64,000 nucleotides of DNA, from the NCBI GenBank assembly GCA_017656295.1, contig JACDOC010000002.1:1-64000 (forward strand). The letters run 5' to 3'. Numbering within the stretch: position 1 is the first letter of the stretch; every line of letters starts with the position of its first letter. Positions 28,706-37,114 of this stretch are shown in pieces. Under the pieces are notes generated by a model. It saw only the letters and a program-made list of their open reading frames with translations, did no database searches and was not told the origin of the DNA. This DNA comes from Bacillus sp. (in: firmicutes). GTDB taxonomy: Bacteria; Bacillota; Bacilli; Bacillales; JACDOC01. The position numbers were made by a program, and so were the translations under genes.

Positions 28706-30056
28706 TGATGAATATTCCATTTGTACTTCTTTACAATTTGCATTAGAAGATCAATATGATGTAAAGGCATTTACCGAACCACTTGAGGCACTCCAAGAAA
28801 TAAATTCTGAGCCCTATGATCTTTGCTTATTGGACTTAAAACTCGGTCAAATTAATGGTTTAGAAGTTTTAAAGCAAATAAAAAAGATTCAACCCAATTT
28901 AATCGTCATTATTATGACGGCTTATGGAACGATAGAAACATCTGTAGAAGCAATAAAACTAGGAGCTTATACATATTTAACGAAGCCACTTCATATGGAA
29001 TCATTATTCGTCACCATTGGTCAAGCTTTACAATTTAAAAAATTACAACAACAAGTAGATGAATTGACTGAAGAACTGTCTCAAAAATATGGGATAGATT
29101 CTATCATTGGTCATTCTCCGTCCATGGAACGGGTATTTCATTTAGTTAAAAAAGTCAAAGATATCGATACAAATGTGCTGATATCAGGTGAAAGTGGAAC
29201 GGGGAAAGAGTTAGTAGCCCGGGCTATTCATTTTTCGGGGGCTAGAAAAAAGGGACCATTTGAAGCGATCAATTGTGCTGCCATTCCTGAACACTTGCTA
29301 GAAAGTGAACTTTTTGGTTTTGAGAAGGGAGCTTTTACTGGTGCTGTTCAAAAAAAGGAAGGGAAGTTTTTAGTTGCCCAAAATGGTACAGTGTTCTTAG
29401 ATGAAATAGGTGACATGCCATTATCTTTACAGGCAAAATTATTACGTGTACTTCAGCAAAAAGAAATAACACCATTAGGTTCCAACAAAAAATACCCGCT
29501 CAACGTTAGAATAATTGCTGCTACAAATCAAAATTTAAAACAGGCTGTAGAAGAAGGAAGATTTCGTGAAGATTTGTATTTTCGATTAAATATCATTGAA
29601 ATTTCACTCCCACCTTTAAGAGAACGAAAAAACGATTTACCTCTACTTGTTCAACATTTTATTCAACAATTTAATCAAAAATACGATAAGCAAGTTGAAG
29701 GGATTACATCCGAAGCTTTTGAAAGGTTAATGAGGTACTCGTATCCTGGAAATGTTCGAGAGTTATCCAATATTCTTGAGGCAGCAGTTATCATGTGTGA
29801 TAAAAACCGTATTCAAGTACATGATTTACCGCATCAATTTCAAGAAGTTTCTATGCAATCTATGTGGCCAGAAGGCAAACAATTATCAATCTTTGACCAG
29901 TTAGTAGGATATAAAATAGAGGAAGTAGAGAAAGAGTTAATATTGGCTACATTAAAAGCAAACAATGGCCATCGACGAAAAACGGCTGAAATGTTAGGAA
30001 TCTCTGAAAGAGGTTTACGAAATAAATTAAACCAATACAGTGAAGTACGAATCTAA
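28683..30056 (+). CDS. NtrC-type sigma-54-dependent response regulator
   Basis: 457 residues, overlapping the kinase gene by 23 bases. Receiver domain with phospho-acceptor D51 and K101. An AAA+ domain follows, with Walker A GESGTGKE (169-176), the sigma-54-contact loop GAFTGA (216-221) and Walker B FLDEIGD. The C-terminus is a Fis-type helix-turn-helix (RRKTAEMLGISERGLRNKL). It should activate the -24/-12 promoter at 30146. Bacillus sigma-54 activators I know of (RocR, BkdR, LevR, AcoR) lack a receiver, so a full two-component version is uncommon here. Confidence 0.94.
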   Translation: MEKIVIIDDEYSICTSLQFALEDQYDVKAFTEPLEALQEINSEPYDLCLLDLKLGQINGLEVLKQIKKIQPNLIVIIMTAYGTIETSVEAIKLGAYTYLTKPLHMESLFVTIGQALQFKKLQQQVDELTEELSQKYGIDSIIGHSPSMERVFHLVKKVKDIDTNVLISGESGTGKELVARAIHFSGARKKGPFEAINCAAIPEHLLESELFGFEKGAFTGAVQKKEGKFLVAQNGTVFLDEIGDMPLSLQAKLLRVLQQKEITPLGSNKKYPLNVRIIAATNQNLKQAVEEGRFREDLYFRLNIIEISLPPLRERKNDLPLLVQHFIQQFNQKYDKQVEGITSEAFERLMRYSYPGNVRELSNILEAAVIMCDKNRIQVHDLPHQFQEVSMQSMWPEGKQLSIFDQLVGYKIEEVEKELILATLKANNGHRRKTAEMLGISERGLRNKLNQYSEVRI

Positions 30057-30101
30057 AACCGGAAAAAAAGTTCTTCACCGGAACTTTTTTCCGGTTTTCT
30101 A
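30057..30101 (+). terminator. Terminator of the two-component operon
   Basis: AACCGGAAAAAAGTTC-type arms pair with GAACTTTTTTCCGGTT around TTCACCG, followed by TTCT. Confidence 0.8.
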
Positions 30102-30145
30102 TTCAACTTTCTGGTACAAATTATTGAATCCGCTTACAATGTTTG

Positions 30146-30162
30146 TTGGCACAATTTTTGCA
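30146..30162 (+). promoter_or_regulatory. Sigma-54 (SigL) promoter of the TRAP operon
   Basis: TTGGCAC (30146-30152) and TTGCA (30158-30162) match the -24/-12 consensus TGGCAC-N5-TTGCA exactly. Transcription would start near 30173. Upstream, ATTG and CAAT 10 bases apart (30123-30140) are a weak candidate for an activator site. Confidence 0.88.
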
Positions 30163-30202
30163 TAATTAATATATGAGACAAGAAACGAAGGGGGAACAAA
30201 AA

Positions 30203-31180
30203 ATGAAGAAATGGAAATTATGGATGATGTTATTAATTTCATCCCTTATTGTCGGAGCATGTTCTAGTAATTCATCCAGTACTGATTCTTCAGGTTCTGA
30301 AGATCTATTTGTGACAATAGCCACTGGGGGAACATCGGGAGTTTATTATCCTATTGGTGGTGCAATGGCTTCAGTTTTTGAAGAGGCGTTAGGCATTGAT
30401 ACATCTGTTCAATCAACAGGCGCTTCGATTGAAAATATTAACTTAATTACAAACGATTTAGCAGAATTAGCTATCACAATGTCAGATGCGGTCCAACAAG
30501 CGTATGAAGGATCAGGTGCATTTGAAGGAGAAACACCAAATGAAAATTTACGAGGATTAATTTCCTTATATCCAAACTATGTCCAAATTGTAACGACTAA
30601 AGATTCTGGAATTGAAACGGTCTATGATTTAAAAGGAAAAAGAGTAGGAGTAGGAGCACCAAACTCTGGTGTTGAATTAAATGCACGTATTATTTTAGAT
30701 GCGTACGGATTAACTTACGATGACATGGAAGTGGATTATTTATCTTATAAAGAATCGATTGATCAAATGAAAAATGGTATGATTGATGCTGCTTTTGTGA
30801 CGAGTGGAATTCCGAATTCCACAGTTATTGATTTAGCAACATCACACGATGTAGAAATTATTCCTATTGAAGGAAAAGAATTGGAAAAACTAACATCAGA
30901 ATATTCGTTTTTCATTGAAGGTACGATTCCAAAAGGAACTTATGAAAATGAGGAAGACATTTCTACTGTTTCCATCATGAACATTTTGTTAGTCAATAAA
31001 AACTTATCTGAAGAGGTGGTATATGATTTAACGAAAGCTATCTTTGAACATATAGATGATATTCATGCATCACATAATTCTGCTAAGAATATTACGCTTG
31101 ATACAGCTACTGACGGTATGGTGGTTCCACTACATCCTGGAGCAGAGAAATATTTAAAAGAAAAAGGAGTAATTGAATAA
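30203..31180 (+). CDS. TAXI-family TRAP transporter substrate-binding lipoprotein
   Basis: 325 residues with lipobox VGAC (C20). The TAXI receptor fold is clear: FVTIATGGTSGVYYPIGGAMAS, then LRGLISLYPNYVQIVT and GVGAPNSGVELNARIIL. It captures an acidic solute outside the membrane and delivers it to the fused TRAP permease. An upstream ATG at 30173 lies at the expected transcription start, so ATG 30203, preceded by AAGGGGGAAC, is the start. Structurally known TAXI proteins bind glutamate or related acids. Confidence 0.93.
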   Translation: MKKWKLWMMLLISSLIVGACSSNSSSTDSSGSEDLFVTIATGGTSGVYYPIGGAMASVFEEALGIDTSVQSTGASIENINLITNDLAELAITMSDAVQQAYEGSGAFEGETPNENLRGLISLYPNYVQIVTTKDSGIETVYDLKGKRVGVGAPNSGVELNARIILDAYGLTYDDMEVDYLSYKESIDQMKNGMIDAAFVTSGIPNSTVIDLATSHDVEIIPIEGKELEKLTSEYSFFIEGTIPKGTYENEEDISTVSIMNILLVNKNLSEEVVYDLTKAIFEHIDDIHASHNSAKNITLDTATDGMVVPLHPGAEKYLKEKGVIE

Positions 31181-31200
31181 AGGCAAGGAGCCGATTGTAC

Positions 31201-31668
31201 TTGAAACAATGGGGATTATTCTTATTGATGATCATCATAGGGGGGATGGTTGCTTGCCAAAGGGAGCCATCATCCCCGTATTTATTAATCATTGAAGATG
31301 TGGACACAGGTAATAAATATATAGAGCAACCAGTAAAGATTGGAGATCGATTGAAGCTATCATGGATACATTCAGTTGAGCATACTCCCTGGGAGGAAAT
31401 TATTGAGGTACAGCAAGACGAGCAATTACATTTAATTGAAACAAGGTTCCAATCATTCGGGGCAGGAGTACCTCACGAAAGTGAAGGAAAATTAGTTTAT
31501 TCAGATGATTTTATTATCATGACCAATCTTGATCGACCTTACAAAAAGTATTCATGGATACATTCTCATTACGTGCAACACGAATTGACGTTAAATAATA
31601 AGAAATTTGTTGATACAAAGTTAATTCCTCATCATCGTCGGATTATTATGTATCTTGAAAAGAGGTGA
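31201..31668 (+). CDS. DUF1850 lipoprotein, TAXI-TRAP partner
   Basis: 155 residues from TTG 31201 (MKQWGLFLLM...), lipobox MVAC with C19. A TTG two codons earlier is only 4 bases from AAGGAG. The rest is DUF1850 (LKLSWIHSVEHTPWEEI...RFQSFGAGVPHE), a small domain nearly always encoded between TAXI receptor and permease genes. Its exact role in transport is not known. Its stop lies in the ribosome binding site of the permease gene. Confidence 0.85.
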   Translation: MKQWGLFLLMIIIGGMVACQREPSSPYLLIIEDVDTGNKYIEQPVKIGDRLKLSWIHSVEHTPWEEIIEVQQDEQLHLIETRFQSFGAGVPHESEGKLVYSDDFIIMTNLDRPYKKYSWIHSHYVQHELTLNNKKFVDTKLIPHHRRIIMYLEKR

Positions 31669-31674
31669 ATGAAT

Positions 31675-33606
31675 TTGAACGATCAACAACTACTAGAAAA
31701 GTTCGATGCCGAATCAAGATATCGTTCCTTTCAAAACCCCTATGTTAAAAACGTAATAGCGACTCTTGCTATTTTATTATCTTTGTACCATCTTTATACC
31801 TCCTATTTTGGAACACCTCCTACATTGCAACATCGTTCCATTCACGTAGGAGCTATTCTGGCCTTAACATTTCTCTACTACCCTGCATTTCGTCAATCAT
31901 CCAAACAAAAGTTATCGGTTATTGATGTTTGCTTAGCCCTTTGTGCGATTTCTACCACTGTTTATTTAGTAGTCGAATACTCTAATATTATCCAACGTGG
32001 TGGAATAGCTAGCACATGGGACTACATTTTTGGTGGAATGTTAATCATCTTAGTTTTAGAAGCGGCAAGACGTTTAAGTGGCTTGGCACTTCCTTTATTA
32101 AGTATTTTATTTTTGTTATATGCTCTTTTTGGCCGATCATTTTCAGGTATTTTTCGTCATCGCGGATATGATCTTGAACAAGTGTCTGCGTATTTGTATA
32201 CCACCACCGAAGGGATTTTTAGTACAGCAATAGGTGTTTCAGCAACTTATATTTTTCTTTTTATTTTATTTGGAGCGTTTCTGCAAAAATCTGGTATGGG
32301 GCAATTTTTTAATGACTTAGCTTTGGCGATTGCCGGACATACTAAAGGAGGACCTGCAAAAGTTGCCGTCATTGCAAGTGGATTTTTGGGGAGTATTAAT
32401 GGAGCTGCAGTAGCTAACGTTGTTACTACTGGTGCCTTTACGATTCCATTAATGAAAAAAATAGGGTATAAAAAGGATTTTGCAGGAGCTGTTGAAGCTA
32501 GTGCGTCAGTTGGTGGACAAATTTTACCTCCAATAATGGGAGCATCAGCATTTATTATGGCGGAAGTATTGGGCATTCCTTATTCAACGATTGCATTAAC
32601 TGCAATTTTGCCAGCATTGTTATTTTATTTAGGAATATTAATTCAGATTCATTTTCGTGCGTCAAAAAATGGTTTAGAAGGTCTTGAAAGAGATCAACTA
32701 CCTAAAGTAAGCGATGTCCTAAAAGAACGGGGGCATTTGTTAATTCCATTAATTTTCTTATTTTATATGTTGTTTTTTAGTGGAACAACCATTATTTTTT
32801 CAGCTTTTTGGACAATTATTGTCACTATCCTTGTAAGTTTGGTAAGAAAAACCACACGTATGTCTTGGCGGGATGTATTAGAGGCTTTAGAAGTTGGCGC
32901 ACGAACATCGCTTGGTGTGGCCGTGGCTTGTGCAGCAGTTGGAATTATTGTAGGTGTGGCCACATTAACCGGGTTCGGTTTAAAATTAGCGAGTGGTATC
33001 GTTGCATTAGGTGGGGACAATTTATTCCTTACTCTTATCTTTACGATGATTGCTTGTATTATTTTAGGCATGGGATTACCAAGTATTCCAACTTATATCA
33101 TTACGGCAACCATGGCTGCTCCAGCGCTCATCCAACAGGGGATTGAACCACTTGTAGCTCATTTATTTGTCTTTTATTTTGGTATTTTCGCAAATATTAC
33201 TCCTCCTGTAGCATTAGCATCGTTTGCTGCTGCAGGTATTTCTGGTGGAAATCCAATGAGAACTGGATTTGTGTCAATGAAATTAGCGATTGCAGGTTTT
33301 ATTATTCCGTTTTTGTTTGTATACAATAATGAATTATTATTAATTGATATTACTCTGCTAGGTGCATTACTTGTAATTATTACAGCTATTATGGGTGTCG
33401 TCATGCTCGGAATAGCAGCGGAAGGATTCCTATTTACTAGACTAAACTTAGTAGAACGATTGCTTTTATCCTCAGGTTCATTCCTGTTTCTTACACCAAA
33501 TGTAGTACAAGATTTAATTGGGATTGTTCTATTTGCGTTCATAGTTTTTCGTCAATTTTCATTACAAAAACGAATGAGGTCCCAGGCAAAGGGATCGGCA
33601 ATTTAA
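31675..33606 (+). CDS. Fused TRAP transporter permease (4TM + 12TM)
   Basis: 643 residues, highly hydrophobic. N-terminal DctQ-like four-helix part, then the DctM-like domain with family signatures GGQILPPIMGASAFIMAE and GMGLPSIPTYIITATMAAPAL. It imports the TAXI substrate using a cation gradient. TTG 31675 is spaced correctly from AGAGGTGA; the in-frame ATG 31669 is almost on top of that site. Confidence 0.93.
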   Translation: MNDQQLLEKFDAESRYRSFQNPYVKNVIATLAILLSLYHLYTSYFGTPPTLQHRSIHVGAILALTFLYYPAFRQSSKQKLSVIDVCLALCAISTTVYLVVEYSNIIQRGGIASTWDYIFGGMLIILVLEAARRLSGLALPLLSILFLLYALFGRSFSGIFRHRGYDLEQVSAYLYTTTEGIFSTAIGVSATYIFLFILFGAFLQKSGMGQFFNDLALAIAGHTKGGPAKVAVIASGFLGSINGAAVANVVTTGAFTIPLMKKIGYKKDFAGAVEASASVGGQILPPIMGASAFIMAEVLGIPYSTIALTAILPALLFYLGILIQIHFRASKNGLEGLERDQLPKVSDVLKERGHLLIPLIFLFYMLFFSGTTIIFSAFWTIIVTILVSLVRKTTRMSWRDVLEALEVGARTSLGVAVACAAVGIIVGVATLTGFGLKLASGIVALGGDNLFLTLIFTMIACIILGMGLPSIPTYIITATMAAPALIQQGIEPLVAHLFVFYFGIFANITPPVALASFAAAGISGGNPMRTGFVSMKLAIAGFIIPFLFVYNNELLLIDITLLGALLVIITAIMGVVMLGIAAEGFLFTRLNLVERLLLSSGSFLFLTPNVVQDLIGIVLFAFIVFRQFSLQKRMRSQAKGSAI

Positions 33607-33608
33607 TA

Positions 33609-33650
33609 TGAAAAGCCTATTCCCTGATAAAACCAGGGAACAGGCTTTTT
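33609..33650. terminator. Terminator of the TRAP operon
   Basis: AAAAGCCTATTCCCTG pairs with CAGGGAACAGGCTTTT, then six T. It also terminates the convergent ylaL. Confidence 0.88.
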
Positions 33651-33655
33651 TGTTT

Positions 33656-34153
33656 TTATTCAACACGGAAACCTCTTACATGTTTAATTGGATTATCCTT
33701 ATTGGACCCATCTCCAAAATACACATGAACGGGACCATCTTCTTTTAACGGTTTGCCGTCTTTAGAGAAGCCTAAAATTAACTCATACCCTTGTGAAAGT
33801 GTGAGGGAAACTTCTTTTTCGGCTGTTTCAATAATCAATGTTGTTGCTTCTTCAAATGGTTCTGCGTTTTCTAAAAAAGAGCGGAACGGTATTCCAAACG
33901 TTCCCGTGAGAACTTTTTCTTTTTCGAATTTACGTTCAGTTTTTAATGTAGGGGGAAATACGGCTCCTTCGCGAATCTCTCTTTCCCAGTGTTTGGAAGT
34001 TACTTGTATATACTCTTCTTCTTCATTTTTTTCTTGTGGTTCTGTTAAAAAATATGTATTTAAGTCTAACCGGCGGTCATCAAAAATCCATACTCCAGGA
34101 TCTAAAGTGATTTTGAATTTCACTTTCCCTTTAATTGGTAAAATAGTGTCCAT
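33656..34153 (-). CDS. ylaL: YlaL-like protein
   Basis: 165 residues from ATG 34153 (MDTILPIKGKVKF), preceded by GAGGGGG; 20 further in-frame codons upstream have no site. It is soluble and rich in beta-type sequence, with DPGVWIFDDRRLDL near the start. Size and place between phoH and glsA match B. subtilis ylaL. Function unknown. Confidence 0.75.
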   Translation of the reverse strand: MDTILPIKGKVKFKITLDPGVWIFDDRRLDLNTYFLTEPQEKNEEEEYIQVTSKHWEREIREGAVFPPTLKTERKFEKEKVLTGTFGIPFRSFLENAEPFEEATTLIIETAEKEVSLTLSQGYELILGFSKDGKPLKEDGPVHVYFGDGSNKDNPIKHVRGFRVE

Positions 34154-34287
34154 CGTGTTTACCCCCTCACGAAAAAATGGTTTTTTATAGGAATGTTGGT
34201 TGAAAATAAGCATGACTCATTCATTAGTATATCTTTCTTGAAAAAGTTTGTCACACGAAACAAGAAACATCAGGAGGTTAAAAACGA

Positions 34288-35217
34288 ATGGAATGCATTA
34301 GCAATCAAGAGTTAGAACAGCTCATTGATGAAGTTCGTCCGTATAGTCAATATGGCAAATTAGTGGATTATATTCCAGCGTTAAAAGAAGAAAATAGTGA
34401 GGACCTATCCGTATCGATTTTTCATGTGAACGGAACGTTTTTTTATGCTGGAGACTATTTAAAAAAATTTACATTGCAGAGTATATCCAAGGTGATTACG
34501 CTAGCACTTGTCCTAATACAAAACGGAGAAGAGGCTGTGTTTGAACGAGTTGGAATGGAGCCAACAGGAGATCCTTTTAACTCAATTGCAAAGTTGGAAA
34601 CATTAAAGCCAGCTAAGCCATTAAATCCGATGATAAATGCGGGAGCACTAGCGGTAACGAATATGATTCAAGGAAAAGATGTAGACGAAAAATGGGACCG
34701 CCTACTTTCCTTTGTGCGCGAGTTAGTCAATGATGACCAAGTGTCGTATAACGAAAGGGTCGCTAAATCAGAATATGATACGGCTAATTTAAACCGTGCT
34801 TTATGTTACTTTATGAAACAACATGAGGTAATTGAAGGAAATATTGAAGACCTTCTTTTTTTGTACACGAAACAATGTGCTATTGAAATGAACTGTTCAG
34901 ATTTAGCACGAATCGGAGCGGTTTTTGCCGCAAATGGTGTTGACCCTGTTACTGGACGAGTACTTATTCCCTCCAATATCGCAAGAATTTGTAAAACGTT
35001 TATGGTGACATGTGGAATGTACAATGCCTCAGGAGAATTTGCGATAAAGGTAGGTATTCCGGCAAAAAGTGGAGTATCAGGTGGAATTATGGGAGCAGTC
35101 CCTCATAAATGTGGTATCGGTATTTTCGGTCCTGCTCTTGATGAGAAAGGTAATAGTGTTGCCGGAGTAAAACTTCTTGAAACAATGAGTCAAATATATG
35201 GTTGGAGTATTTTTTAA
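34288..35217 (+). CDS. glsA: Glutaminase
   Basis: 309 residues, the length of B. subtilis YlaM (glutaminase 2). It hydrolyses glutamine to glutamate and ammonia, using a serine beta-lactamase-like fold. Catalytic S65 and K68 are in [21 protein letters not shown] and the [11 protein letters not shown] loop complete the site. AGGAGG precedes ATG 34288. Its closeness to the TAXI island follows from the ancestral gene order and is not itself evidence of a link. Confidence 0.95.
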   Translation: MECISNQELEQLIDEVRPYSQYGKLVDYIPALKEENSEDLSVSIFHVNGTFFYAGDYLKKFTLQSISKVITLALVLIQNGEEAVFERVGMEPTGDPFNSIAKLETLKPAKPLNPMINAGALAVTNMIQGKDVDEKWDRLLSFVRELVNDDQVSYNERVAKSEYDTANLNRALCYFMKQHEVIEGNIEDLLFLYTKQCAIEMNCSDLARIGAVFAANGVDPVTGRVLIPSNIARICKTFMVTCGMYNASGEFAIKVGIPAKSGVSGGIMGAVPHKCGIGIFGPALDEKGNSVAGVKLLETMSQIYGWSIF

Positions 35218-35227
35218 CCATCGATGA

Positions 35228-35263
35228 CAAAAAGCCCCTCTATGTATGGAGGGGTAATTTTTA
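35228..35263 (+). terminator. Terminator of glsA
   Basis: CCCCTCTAT and ATGGAGGGG form the stem; TAATTTTTAT follows. Confidence 0.8.
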
Positions 35264-35324
35264 TGGTGATGAGTTGACCTTATTTCTCTTCTCAAAATCT
35301 AAAAGTATCTAACCATTTTTTAAA

Positions 35325-35353
35325 GTGAAAAACTTTTCAAGTTCGTTTATAAT
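35325..35353 (+). promoter_or_regulatory. Probable promoter of ylaN
   Basis: GTGAAA (35325-35330) and a perfect TATAAT (35348-35353) are 17 bases apart. Confidence 0.5.
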
Positions 35354-35468
35354 AGATTTATAAAGGAATACACAATTTACGAACTTTCATTATTCTTGCC
35401 AATTCACTATTCTAACGGTAGAATTTATAGATAGGATTGGAATTTTGGACGGAAATGGGGGGGTTACT

Positions 35469-35750
35469 GTGGCGTCTGAAATTAAAGTGGATCATCGTGA
35501 GAAAGCTTATGCCTTACTAAAAGCAGACGCGGAAAAAATTTTACAATTAATTAAAGTTCAAATGGACAATTTAACGATGCCCCAATGTCCTCTATATGAG
35601 GAAGTGTTGGATACGCAAATGTTCGGCTTGTCCCGTGAAATAGATTTTGCCATTCGCTTAGGATTAGTAGATGAGCGCGATGGGAAGGAGCTATTGGATT
35701 CTTTAGAAAAAGAACTATCTGCCCTTCACGAAGCTTGGACAAGAAAATAA
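35469..35750 (+). CDS. ylaN: YlaN, iron-homeostasis protein
   Basis: 93 residues, GTG start at 35469 behind a run of G, giving the known N-terminus [10 protein letters not shown]. The family signature [20 protein letters not shown] is intact. YlaN is conserved in Bacilli and is linked to iron and Fe-S metabolism; recent work ties it to Fur. Monocistronic, between two terminators. Confidence 0.92.
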   Translation: MASEIKVDHREKAYALLKADAEKILQLIKVQMDNLTMPQCPLYEEVLDTQMFGLSREIDFAIRLGLVDERDGKELLDSLEKELSALHEAWTRK

Positions 35751-35757
35751 TCAATAT

Positions 35758-35796
35758 AAACTCAAACAGTTCGGACCGAATGTTTGAGTTTTTTTG
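35758..35796 (+). terminator. Terminator of ylaN
   Basis: AAACTCAAACA pairs with TGTTTGAGTTT, inner stem TTCGG/CCGAA, then T run. Confidence 0.9.
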
Positions 35797-35858
35797 TATC
35801 AAATCCACTTTTTTAGAGGCAATGTATTAGTTGGATTTTAATATAAGGAATGATTGAT

Positions 35859-37049
35859 ATGTTCAAACGAATTATAAAATCGTATGACTATTCACTGATC
35901 ATTGTATATTTTCTGTTGTGCTTATTCGGGCTCATTATGATCTATAGTGCCAGTATGGTAACCGCTATTCAAATTTACGGAAAAGAGAGCGACTTTTTCT
36001 ACGACAAACAAAAACAGCATTTGATCGTTTCGTTCGTTACTTTTGCCATTATGGCATTTTTACCATATAAACTATGGGGATCGAAACAACTTTCAAAGAT
36101 TTTAGTTTTCGGTTCATTTTTAGTACTAATATTGGTCCTTTTTTTCGGACACGTATCGAACAATGCACAAAGTTGGTTTACCTTTGGCTCAAGAAGTATT
36201 CAGCCAGCAGAATTTGTTAAATTAGTTGTTATTATTTATTTATCTTCTGTTTATGCACGTAAACAATCTTATATAAATGAGTTTAATGTTGGGGTTATAC
36301 CTCCCATTGTGTTTCTTGTCGGTCTTTGCTTTTTTGTTGCCTTGCAGCCGGATTTAGGAACAGCAGCTATAATATTTGCGATCGGTTGTACGATTATCAT
36401 TTGTTCAGGAATGAACATGAAAAACATTATGAGACTAGCTGTTCTTTCTCTAGTGTTTCTTCTTTTTTTCAGTCCTTTTATATATATGAAAAAGGACGAC
36501 ATTATTACAAAAGAGCGAATTGGTCGGATTAACGGTTTTCTTAAACCATTTGAATACGAGCAAGATGACGGTTATCATTTAGTTAATTCGTATTTAGCCA
36601 TTGGATCCGGCGGTGTTAAAGGGCAAGGAATTGGACAAAGTATTCAAAAGTTAGGGTACCTCCCAGAACCTCATACAGACTTTATTATGGCTATAATTGC
36701 TGAAGAGCTCGGAGTATTTGGGGTATTGTTCGTTCTGTTCGGATTGGCTTATATTGTTTTAAAAGGTATTTATATTGCGGTAAGGTGTAAAGATCCGTTC
36801 GGGACATTGCTTGCTATCGGTATTTCGAGCATGATTGCCATTCAATCGTTTATTAATCTTGGAGGTGTTAGTGGTCTAATTCCGATTACAGGTGTCCCTT
36901 TACCATTTATTAGTTATGGAGGTTCCTCCTTGTTGCTCTTATCATTATCTATGGGGATACTTGTAAATATCTCGATGTTTGTTCGATATGAACAAAAATA
37001 TAAAAAGAAATCGACAACTACAACAAAGGGGATAACAACTTTTTCGTAG
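35859..37049 (+). CDS. ftsW: Cell-division glycosyltransferase FtsW
   Basis: 396 residues, about ten membrane helices of the SEDS family. It polymerises lipid II at the division septum together with a class B PBP. Signatures: FGSRSIQPAEFVKL, LQPDLGTA, LPEPHTDFIMAIIAEELG and the C-terminal GVPLPFISYGGSS. ATG 35859 is spaced from AAGGA; an in-frame ATG 9 bases earlier is too close. Place between ylaN and pycA supports FtsW over RodA or SpoVE. Confidence 0.92.
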   Translation: MFKRIIKSYDYSLIIVYFLLCLFGLIMIYSASMVTAIQIYGKESDFFYDKQKQHLIVSFVTFAIMAFLPYKLWGSKQLSKILVFGSFLVLILVLFFGHVSNNAQSWFTFGSRSIQPAEFVKLVVIIYLSSVYARKQSYINEFNVGVIPPIVFLVGLCFFVALQPDLGTAAIIFAIGCTIIICSGMNMKNIMRLAVLSLVFLLFFSPFIYMKKDDIITKERIGRINGFLKPFEYEQDDGYHLVNSYLAIGSGGVKGQGIGQSIQKLGYLPEPHTDFIMAIIAEELGVFGVLFVLFGLAYIVLKGIYIAVRCKDPFGTLLAIGISSMIAIQSFINLGGVSGLIPITGVPLPFISYGGSSLLLLSLSMGILVNISMFVRYEQKYKKKSTTTTKGITTFS

Positions 37050-37114
37050 TGTTTACGAATAGTTGTTCATCTATAAATCATTTATATGGAATTTCATAGG
37101 GGAGAGGTGCAATT

